Shown here piece by piece: positions 7,454 to 13,624 of a DNA stretch of 13,624 bases. Both the position numbers and the translations under genes were made by a program. How positions within the stretch are numbered: the first letter of the stretch is position 1; each line of letters starts with the position of its first letter. Source of the stretch: Ramicandelaber brevisporus (Eukaryota; Kickxellomycota; Ramicandelaberales; Ramicandelaberaceae); contig MU603219.1 of assembly GCA_025201865.1 (NCBI GenBank), positions 832-14,455 of the forward strand. Direction: 5' to 3'. The notes beneath the pieces were generated by a model. That model searched no databases, had not been told where the DNA came from, and was given only the letters and a program-made list of their open reading frames with translations.

Positions 7454-7506
7454 TAACTTCAATGCTCAATAGTTGCACAGTGTGATTTACTAACTTCAAT
7501 GTTCAA
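7454..7506 (+). repeat. 16-nt direct repeat in the 3' region
   Basis: TAACTTCAATGCTCAA at 7454-7469 and TAACTTCAATGTTCAA at 7491-7506 differ at one base and start 37 nt apart. They lie in the likely 3' untranslated region of the 464-residue gene. Confidence 0.85.
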
Positions 7507-7588
7507 CCTTTCTTTTGACCAACTGCCTCGATGCATTCATATAATGTGATTTGAAAGTGCGATTAAAGTGTGGGATGAGTTAAAACAA

Positions 7589-7594
7589 AATAAA
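7589..7594 (+). terminator. AATAAA polyadenylation signal candidate
   Basis: AATAAA occurs about 390 nt past the plus-strand stop, within A-rich TAAAACAAAA repeats. It would end the transcript of the 464-residue gene before it overlaps the opposing coding region. Confidence 0.4.
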
Positions 7595-7727
7595 ACAAAA
7601 CATATAAAGTAGATGATGAGATGAGATCTATAGAATAATACACATTAGAGAATGCAATAGTTAGTTGAGATGGAGGTGGTGGTGGTGAGAGGGAGGAAAA
7701 GGGAGAGACAATGATGCCCCCTCTCTT

Positions 7728-8312
7728 TTAATGCTTTGGAATTGACACCTTCTCGTCCTGTTCAGCCTCAGCCTCAACACGAGCCTTGGCCAGCTTCTTA
7801 TCGCGCTCTCTCTCCATTGTCACAATGGCGGCCGTCAGCAGCAGTGTTCCAATGGTCAATCCTTGGGCAATCATACGTGCCTCGACAATCTTTTGCGTAG
7901 TGGTATATGTCGTGTTCCGCCACAGTCTCGCACCGGTGGCTGCCATGCCTGCAACCCAAGTGCCTCCAATCAATGGCCATCTGTTCTCTGCAATCCATGC
8001 CATGGCCTTGTCGGTTGGATTGTCATACTTGAGTGTGAGTGACTCTGGCTTGATCTTGTTCTGATAGTTCATGCGCTTGGCCTCCCATGCGTTGCCCTCG
8101 CGCTCGGCATTGATGATAAATCCAGCGGCAATGATGGACGAGGCAATGAAGCCGCGGAACGCCATTGTCAGGCGGTTGAAACCTGGCAGGTACTTGTTGC
8201 CCAGAATAATGGCGGGGATGGCAATGCCTGTGCCGTAAACGAGACCCTTGGCTCCAGCAACCTTGTAGACGTTCTCGGCAGTCTTCCACTCCTCGTCAGT
8301 AAGAACCTTCAT
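7728..8312 (-). CDS. RCF2: Rcf2-like respiratory supercomplex factor (HIG1 family)
   Basis: Rcf2 is a mitochondrial inner membrane protein that associates with cytochrome c oxidase and helps form or tune respiratory supercomplexes in yeast. This 194-residue protein has the Rcf2 layout. It begins MKVLT, followed by two hydrophobic segments at about 24-46 and 51-68, a soluble linker, and a HIG1 domain with membrane segments at about 113-131 and 147-166. The HIG1 hallmark is present at 140-150 as QKIVEARMIAQ, the form seen in Rcf2. The C-terminal tail is charged (MERERDKKLAKARVEAEAEQ) and probably helical. Its length is close to that of known Rcf2 proteins (about 220). The start is the first ATG in frame and has a CAA/CCA-rich leader upstream. 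The gene is convergent with the 464-residue gene and lies downstream of the HECT ligase gene on the same strand, with its own 677-bp upstream space. No frameshift or missing motif is seen. Confidence 0.9.
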   Translation of the reverse strand: MKVLTDEEWKTAENVYKVAGAKGLVYGTGIAIPAIILGNKYLPGFNRLTMAFRGFIASSIIAAGFIINAEREGNAWEAKRMNYQNKIKPESLTLKYDNPTDKAMAWIAENRWPLIGGTWVAGMAATGARLWRNTTYTTTQKIVEARMIAQGLTIGTLLLTAAIVTMERERDKKLAKARVEAEAEQDEKVSIPKH

Positions 8313-8989
8313 TGTTTCTGGTAGTAGTGTTGTGCTGTTGTGTCTGGTGTTGGTGTTGGTGTTGGTGGTTGTTGTTGTTGCTGTCGAAGAAGCAGAAGCA
8401 GAAGAGGAGGAGGAAGAGATGTGCTACAGTGGCAAACAAGCAAGTTTTGTTTTTTTTATTGCGAAAAAGTGAAGTGAAGAAGCAGATGACTCAAACACAA
8501 TTGTCAGCATAAACAACAAAGACAGCGAGCCGGCTGGCTTATATCACCAAAGTTTTGCCCACGAAAGCCCCCGTCTTTGTCTTTGTCGTCGTTGTCAAAC
8601 TAGCGCCAATATTCTTGCAGTGCGCCGATCCAATTGAAATTAGTCCGGATTCTGGCGAGTTTGTGTTCCGGAAGTGTGTCCCCCTTCCTCCTCCTCCTCC
8701 TCTCCCTTTTCCCTTTGCCCCAGCGTGGTCCCCTTCGAAGTGCGGCCAATTCGTCCCACCTCCAAATTAATTTCCGTGACTACTCTGCCCCGTTTGCCAC
8801 CAGTGTTGCCTCGACCGCATGACTTGGTCAAAAGCAATTGAGCACAGACGTTTATTCATTGGTCACTGGCCGTTAGCCACCTCGGTATCTCGGTGTTGAA
8901 CAAAAAACCCTCATCTAACAGGGAAGCGAAAGAGATTGAACCAAATTGAACGAAGATGAGAAAGTGAGTGTGTGTGCGTGTTTACTAAA
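8313..8989 (-). promoter_or_regulatory. Rcf2-like gene upstream region with CCAAT motifs and CAA-rich leader
   Basis: This space holds the HECT gene's 3' end and the Rcf2-like gene's promoter. Reading toward the gene, there is a CCAAT on the minus strand (8858-8862), then CCAAT on the plus strand at 8746-8750, 8630-8634 and 8606-8610. A GATATAAG lies on the minus strand near 8538-8545, and a CAACAACAAC/CCAACA-rich leader covers about 8330-8380. CCAAT is the site bound by the HAP complex, which drives respiratory genes in yeast; applying that here is inference. Confidence 0.4.
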
Positions 8990-11900
8990 TTAGCTCAAGT
9001 CGAAGCCAGCACCGGAGAGGATAGCGCGTCTGAGTTTCTGATACATGACATCCTCGGCTGTGTATACAGGCAGGCGAAGCTGATTGACGCAGGTTGAGGC
9101 AGTTGGAAGGCGACTGGTGTTAGCCGCTGTAGCCACCGTAGCCGCCGCTGCCTGATTAGCAGATTCAACACCGTGATCAGGCACAATTTGGATGGATGGT
9201 CGCAATTCAGAGAACCCCATTAACGGAGGGCGTTCACAGCTTGTAATGAACTGAACGAGCTTTCTTCTTTCCGCTGAGGTGAGTCTATTTCTAACAACAT
9301 TCCAAAACATTTCAATTACTGGATGATTTCTATTATACTCGTTTCCATAAACAGTGTTAGCTTCCATATCATTCACATCAATCTCAGCCGACTTGCCGCT
9401 GATTAACATTTGGAGCTCATGAGGATCAGCAAACAAACGCAACCAGCGCTGAGGAATCATTTCATACAAACCCTGGCGGAATGCACGCGTTTGTGGCGAT
9501 AACTCCACATTTAATTTATGGTTACACATTAACTCAATATATCTAAATCTATTATCGCGTGTAACATTAATATCAGACCCACCAGGAATGAGATCTATAG
9601 TTACAACAGAGCTGGTGTTAGGCTGCTGGTTGGCGTTGCCATTAAGAGGGTTATTCATTACCAAGCTGCTGACTGCAAATGTTAGTCCAAAATCGGACTC
9701 AACATCGTTCTCATATCTCTTCAATGAAACTAATCCATCGTAAATCTCCTTATCGAGCGACTTTAAATCATCAAATTGGCTCTGATGTCCTAGCACTTTA
9801 CTCAAAAAGAATAGTGCAAACTGTGCATCTATCAATATATTCGAATACAACGATTTGCCAACCAATCTGCCCAAGAAATTGTACAAGTTAAGGGAATGTG
9901 ATTGCCTGGCTGAACTGGATGCATTTGGATATAGCAAATGGTCGGCTGTTTCCCAAAACACTTGATTCGAAGGGTTGAATGCTTCTCTCACAATGCTTAC
10001 AACAAACTCTTTAAATAGGCCACCACCATCAACTCCCCATTCTCTCATTCCAAAGTCATCGTAGAATTGAATATAAAAGTCCTGTTTAAAGTCAGCTCCA
10101 TGCAATTTACCATATGCAACCAATCCATCTTCCAACATGTGACTGCGTCTGACTTTGGCTGATATACCACGACTGTATCCTCCATGGAACAATGATGACG
10201 ATGCTGCTGATTGGATTTCAGCGTGATCCATTGAGACCAATGCTCTGAATAATGATGCTCGAGTATCAAATGGAACTACATATGGCATATGTGTCAATAG
10301 TGGAATTAATCTCTCAACGTCACTTGAATTCAGCTTTAAGCGCTGCTGTTGTTGCTGTTGTTGCTGTTGCTGCTGTTGAATGCTGGATGGCTCTGCAGAG
10401 TCAGCTACAGTGCGAATAGATACATTGTCATAAAATGCCTTTATAACTGGTGAGTTGGATTGCAGACTGCCACCTGAAATAAATGCAGGCAATAGCCAAT
10501 GACCAGCTGGGCAGAATGAACGACGAGCATCTCTGGCATAAAACAGTGCTGAGCAACGAAGTGTGGATGCTGCCAGCTTCTCGGCTGTAATGAACGAAAC
10601 TCCACTGGGTGAGGGCAAGAATCGTTTGTTCAGCAGGACTCGAAGAATAGATTCACCATTCAACACAAAGGATGCAGCAATGTTACGAACGACTGCACAG
10701 AGTTCAACAGCAGAGTCTAAGGGCAGCCATGTGCTTTGTTTGTCAAAGAACTCATCGTCTCCAGATGAGCTTAAAATGCGATGGTAAATTTCAGTCAATA
10801 GCAATAAAGCACGCCATGCAACATAGTGCTTAGGATCTCCAAAGACAGATGGAAGAATCAGCTGCTTTCCATCAATGTGGGACCAGAGAGAAGAATTGCG
10901 CACAATTGTCCAAAGTGTGGCAAGCAGCGATGCATTGCCAGCGTCATATGCAATGGCATGGAATACTCTGCTTGCACTTTGGTTGCCCCATTGAAGACAT
11001 TGCGCAAGTAAAATATCAATAATAGACATTGTCAGCTCAGAGCTGTTATACACTGAAGCTGCCTTGAGAGCTCTGCTGATAAACTTGGCTGAAGAGTATC
11101 TAGTAAGGTGCTGGCGAGATCCACGATCAAGACGGGATTCAATCCTTCCATTAGTGTGCTCCGCTTGTTGAGTTCCATCCTCGTTATCAACAACATCCAT
11201 TGCATCCGAGTCTCTTTGGACACGCAAGCTCTCAAACTCACGTGCAAAGTGCCCACCGAGTAAATCATCTGCATTGTGGTCATCATCTACACCTTCGCCA
11301 TCATCGTCGTCGTCGTCGTCATCAAAGTCACTGCCAGTGCGGGTTGATTTATCAGCAAGTTTAGTTTGAGAGTGGCCAATGATAGCAACGTGAGGAACAT
11401 GTCGAGCCAGTGTAGCAATAGTGCCGAAGCAAAGCACCAAAACATCAACAGATGGTTTTGAACTAAGGACTGTTTGGACAACCTGAGCAAGATTAGCCAA
11501 AATAACACCAGCAACATGTTCATGGCGCAGCTGTCCATCGAGAGCTTGGTGAATGCGGTCGATATCAGAGTCCACGAGAGTTGAAATGAGAGCAAACGCT
11601 GCACGCCAAGGTGAGCGAGACACAACTGCTCCAAAATGTGAGTTGCTGAGAACACTCTTGAGATTTGGAATTGTCAGAATATATGTAATAAATGCACCCG
11701 CTGTTGAATCCCATTGTGGAGCTGCAGTGTTTGATGAAGAAGAGGATGAAGATGATGAAGATGTAGCTTCCCGAAGATGATCTACAAGTCTTTCAATAAG
11801 AATGCCTGCCGATTCTCGAGTCTCCGGTGCATTCAACATGCGAGCTGCCAACACAAAGATACTGTTGACTGGCAGAATGTGTATAGCACAGCTATTGGAG

Positions 11901-12460
11901 AGTAACTGCGTGAGTCGCTGACTAAACGTGTGTGCCAAAACAACTGCATTCACTCGCTCCTCAACGCTCAGCGCTTCAATAGCTGCCAGAAAGTGCTTCC
12001 GAAGAGCAAACGGGCCATTAAAGACTTTGCTGTCGACAGCTGGCGAGTCGGATGTCAACAGCGCACGCAGTAATGTATCCACATCAGACTCACTCAATGC
12101 AGCCAACAGGTGATGAGTTACTGTAATCCGATTCACATCATCAATGCGAGCAGATGCTCGAACAACCAGAGCCTCAATACGAAGTATCCGAGCGAGATCT
12201 CCAACAGATACATGGGGCTGTTGACGCAAGAGACTGTCCCATTCGACTCGTAGTTCTGCGCAGGTGTGAGATCTAGCTAGCAGATTGCGGCACGACCGAA
12301 GAATGCGCAGACCAGCAACCTGCTTTGCACGTTCTTCACTGCGGCGCTGGCGCTCTTGCATCGCTCGCTGCATCAGCGTCTTTGAGTCCATCGTGGTCTT
12401 GTTGACACCACCGAGGTTGATGTTCCTCGTCACCTTCGAGCTGCCGGTGAAGTTGTACAT
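8990..12460 (-). CDS. HUL5: HECT-type E3 ubiquitin ligase, UBE3C/Hul5-like
   Basis: This family works at the proteasome, lengthening ubiquitin chains on bound substrates and so aiding full degradation. The gene is one exon of 1156 residues, as long as the family (human UBE3C is about 1080). The N-terminus matches UBE3C in style: a MYNFTGSSK/INLGG opening, a charged helix (QERQRRSEERAK), and a degenerate IQ-like helix near 50-63 (ILRSCRNLLAR, with Leu in place of Gln). A long helical middle follows, with low-complexity linkers: poly-Ser about 232-245, poly-Asp about 381-388, poly-Gln about 695-707. The HECT domain fills about 775-1156: GVDGGGLFKEF near 808, YNFLGRLVGKSLY, HPVIEMFWNVV, RPPLMGFSEL, and LPTASTCVNQLRLP with the catalytic Cys at 1124. 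The end GFDLS matches the family's C-terminal tail. The protein appears intact and active. Nearby HECT classes (Ufd4, Rsp5, Tom1) fit less well at both termini. Confidence 0.93.
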   Translation of the reverse strand: MYNFTGSSKVTRNINLGGVNKTTMDSKTLMQRAMQERQRRSEERAKQVAGLRILRSCRNLLARSHTCAELRVEWDSLLRQQPHVSVGDLARILRIEALVVRASARIDDVNRITVTHHLLAALSESDVDTLLRALLTSDSPAVDSKVFNGPFALRKHFLAAIEALSVEERVNAVVLAHTFSQRLTQLLSNSCAIHILPVNSIFVLAARMLNAPETRESAGILIERLVDHLREATSSSSSSSSSSNTAAPQWDSTAGAFITYILTIPNLKSVLSNSHFGAVVSRSPWRAAFALISTLVDSDIDRIHQALDGQLRHEHVAGVILANLAQVVQTVLSSKPSVDVLVLCFGTIATLARHVPHVAIIGHSQTKLADKSTRTGSDFDDDDDDDDGEGVDDDHNADDLLGGHFAREFESLRVQRDSDAMDVVDNEDGTQQAEHTNGRIESRLDRGSRQHLTRYSSAKFISRALKAASVYNSSELTMSIIDILLAQCLQWGNQSASRVFHAIAYDAGNASLLATLWTIVRNSSLWSHIDGKQLILPSVFGDPKHYVAWRALLLLTEIYHRILSSSGDDEFFDKQSTWLPLDSAVELCAVVRNIAASFVLNGESILRVLLNKRFLPSPSGVSFITAEKLAASTLRCSALFYARDARRSFCPAGHWLLPAFISGGSLQSNSPVIKAFYDNVSIRTVADSAEPSSIQQQQQQQQQQQQRLKLNSSDVERLIPLLTHMPYVVPFDTRASLFRALVSMDHAEIQSAASSSLFHGGYSRGISAKVRRSHMLEDGLVAYGKLHGADFKQDFYIQFYDDFGMREWGVDGGGLFKEFVVSIVREAFNPSNQVFWETADHLLYPNASSSARQSHSLNLYNFLGRLVGKSLYSNILIDAQFALFFLSKVLGHQSQFDDLKSLDKEIYDGLVSLKRYENDVESDFGLTFAVSSLVMNNPLNGNANQQPNTSSVVTIDLIPGGSDINVTRDNRFRYIELMCNHKLNVELSPQTRAFRQGLYEMIPQRWLRLFADPHELQMLISGKSAEIDVNDMEANTVYGNEYNRNHPVIEMFWNVVRNRLTSAERRKLVQFITSCERPPLMGFSELRPSIQIVPDHGVESANQAAAATVATAANTSRLPTASTCVNQLRLPVYTAEDVMYQKLRRAILSGAGFDLS

Positions 12461-12805
12461 TGCGAAGATGAAAAAACAAAAAGCAAAAGGCTAGAAGTTA
12501 GATTGCGCGTCCCAAAGCTGATTTGTCAAACACAGCAAGAGGCGATGGCATCAACAATGAGAAACTGCAAGTTGCGCAGCAACATCCAATTTGCATCATC
12601 CTAGCGCGACTGCTGCCAACTTTCTCGATCAATCTAGAAAGCATACTTAGGGTGCGAAATGGGGATACTTTAAGATAGGGGGACACAGTGACAGGGATAA
12701 GCAGAAGTGATGATAAAAGTAAAGCGAGATAAAGTGAGATATTATGGATAGAATAGAACAATAGTAATAATAATAATAGAAAATGAAGTATCAAAGGGTA
12801 ATGAC
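12461..12805 (-). promoter_or_regulatory. Gap between trehalase and HECT ligase genes with GATA cluster
   Basis: These 345 bp must hold the trehalase 3' end and the HECT ligase promoter. The HECT leader next to the ATG is T-rich on the coding strand. Seven GATA tetramers, all in plus orientation, start at 12664, 12674, 12696, 12712, 12728, 12738 and 12747. A short TAA repeat lies at about 12764-12777. I see no gene here. Confidence 0.5.
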
Positions 12806-13624
12806 TTAAGGAATGGCGGGAGTTCCAGCACAGTTGTTTGGATGGACAATGTCTTTACCATACTTTTCCAGCAGCCAAAGCAGCACACCATTTGACCATC
12901 CAAACCCAGTCTGTACAGTGTATTCACCACCGCCGCCGGCTTGGCCAATGGCAGTCGCACTCTGCTTCTCAAAGATGTGGCCATCATCAGTCACGTTGGC
13001 AATCTTGGGCAGGAAGTTGTCAATGGACCCGCCAGTTGCATACCAGCCGCAGAACACTGTGGATACATAGCGCTGGGCAAGCTCCTTGGCAGTATCGCTG
13101 AGTTTCTTGACCTCTGGAGGAATTGGTGTATTCTTGTCAGAGTTGGTTGGAGATGTTTTGCGCATCAATGCGCTGCTGCCGTGATAGCGCTGTTTGTTAT
13201 AGTTGACAATGTACGAATAGGTAGTATCCAATCCGCGGACTAGCATGTAGGTGAGAGGAGGCCACGAATTTGGATAATCCCACTGCAAGCCACTCTTGAA
13301 CAATGTTGCTGGCATTCCGCCTGGATACTTGGGCAGTAAATCAACAAGTGGCTGCCAAGCTTGTACCAGCTCAGTTGTGTTGAGACCACCACCTGCACCA
13401 ACGCCTCCATGCGTCAATTTACCCCAGAATGGCCAGAATGCAGACACTGTAAAGTTGGTCAGTGGACGCTTGTTCTCGAGGTCATAGTCGTTGAACGGCA
13501 GAGTGGCATTGCTGCCGACATTGTGATTGCGCATAACAGAAAGAATGGACTGGCGACGAACCTTGGCAGCCTGCTTGTATTCACGAGCAAATGCGCGAAG
13601 CTGGCTCACAGTCGCATTACCAGC
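12806..13624 (-). CDS. GH37 trehalase, C-terminal part
   Basis: Trehalase splits trehalose into two glucoses. The frame is open from the right edge to the stop at 12806, giving 272 residues. The N-terminal half, including signature 1 and the catalytic Asp of GH37, lies outside the window. Visible family marks: PGGMPATLFKSGLQWDYPNSWPP, of which QWDYPNSWPP is signature 2 with Ser where Gly, Ala or Val is usual; a catalytic-type Glu in FEKQS at fragment residue 219; and the glycine loop AGGGGEYTVQTGFGWSNGV with its conserved Glu at 234. The 15-residue spacing of the two Glu equals that in E. coli TreA (496 and 511). N-glycosylation sequons (NAT, NFT, NTT, NVT) are frequent, which suggests a secreted or wall enzyme rather than the cytosolic neutral form; this is inference. 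The chain ends HPNNCAGTPAIP. No internal ATG is needed as a start, since the frame simply continues off the edge. Confidence 0.92.
   Translation of the reverse strand, partial: AGNATVSQLRAFAREYKQAAKVRRQSILSVMRNHNVGSNATLPFNDYDLENKRPLTNFTVSAFWPFWGKLTHGGVGAGGGLNTTELVQAWQPLVDLLPKYPGGMPATLFKSGLQWDYPNSWPPLTYMLVRGLDTTYSYIVNYNKQRYHGSSALMRKTSPTNSDKNTPIPPEVKKLSDTAKELAQRYVSTVFCGWYATGGSIDNFLPKIANVTDDGHIFEKQSATAIGQAGGGGEYTVQTGFGWSNGVLLWLLEKYGKDIVHPNNCAGTPAIP

Larger units (their letters stand above)
7199..7727. other. Convergent 3' region between two genes
   Basis: These 529 bp separate the stop at 7198 (plus) from the stop at 7728 (minus), so both 3' untranslated regions lie here. Contents: CCACCAAA-type repeats right after the plus-strand stop, CT-rich sequence to about 7440, a 16-nt direct repeat, an AATAAA, and a purine-rich stretch near 7665-7710. 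I see no gene in it. Confidence 0.7.

Noticed and set aside
11032-11655. Minus-strand frames of 84 and 122 codons inside the HECT gene
   Set aside because: They overlap the intact HECT ligase frame on the same strand and show no independent features.
12461-12805. An extra small gene between trehalase and HECT ligase
   Set aside because: The 98-codon minus-strand frame at 12498-12794 is Leu/Ser-rich, lies in the expected 3' end and promoter, and overlaps the GATA cluster.
1-13624. Mobile elements, tRNA or rRNA genes
   Set aside because: No transposase or reverse transcriptase motifs, terminal repeats or tRNA box sequences were seen on either strand.

Overview
The window looks like nuclear DNA of a fungus. 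Four genes resemble eukaryotic proteins: a TRAPPC2L-type TRAPP subunit, an Rcf2-type HIG1 protein, a UBE3C/Hul5-type HECT ligase and a GH37 trehalase. The Rcf2 form of the HIG1 family, with its split membrane pairs and QKIVxARMxAQ motif, is a fungal arrangement. Coding regions are long and intron-poor, rich in homopeptide tracts, and separated by pyrimidine-rich flanks with many simple repeats. The species cannot be named from the sequence. An early-diverging fungus is a guess.

Layout from left to right. (1) 1-513, minus: start of a secreted, Pro/Gln/His-rich then Tyr-rich protein, cut by the window edge. Its upstream side (514-910) holds three short tandem repeats, including an 18-copy octanucleotide array. 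(2) 911 to about 1416, minus: TRAPPC2L-like gene with a clear main exon and an unresolved N-terminus. (3) 1417-5803: about 4.4 kb with no convincing coding sequence. Most of it is strongly C+T-rich on the plus strand and contains several donor/acceptor pairs pointing plus, an island at 3753-4051 with CCAAT, ACGT and TATA motifs, and a 738-nt stretch without any ATG just before the next gene. I read it as a long promoter and/or spliced 5' leader. (4) 5804-7198, plus: a 464-aa nuclear-type protein that I cannot place in a named family, with a basic repeat domain and a long Gln/Ser/Pro-rich tail. (5) 7728-8312, minus: Rcf2-like protein, convergent with gene 4. (6) 8990-12460, minus: a single-exon UBE3C/Hul5-like HECT ubiquitin ligase. 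(7) 12806-13624, minus: C-terminal 272 residues of a GH37 trehalase, cut by the right edge.

These genes do not form one pathway. They look like an ordinary stretch of chromosome carrying housekeeping functions: vesicle tethering, respiratory chain assembly, proteasome-linked ubiquitination and trehalose use. The unusual part is the unfamiliar regulator-like protein of gene 4 together with its very long, strand-asymmetric upstream region. I found no mobile element, CRISPR array, tRNA or rRNA.
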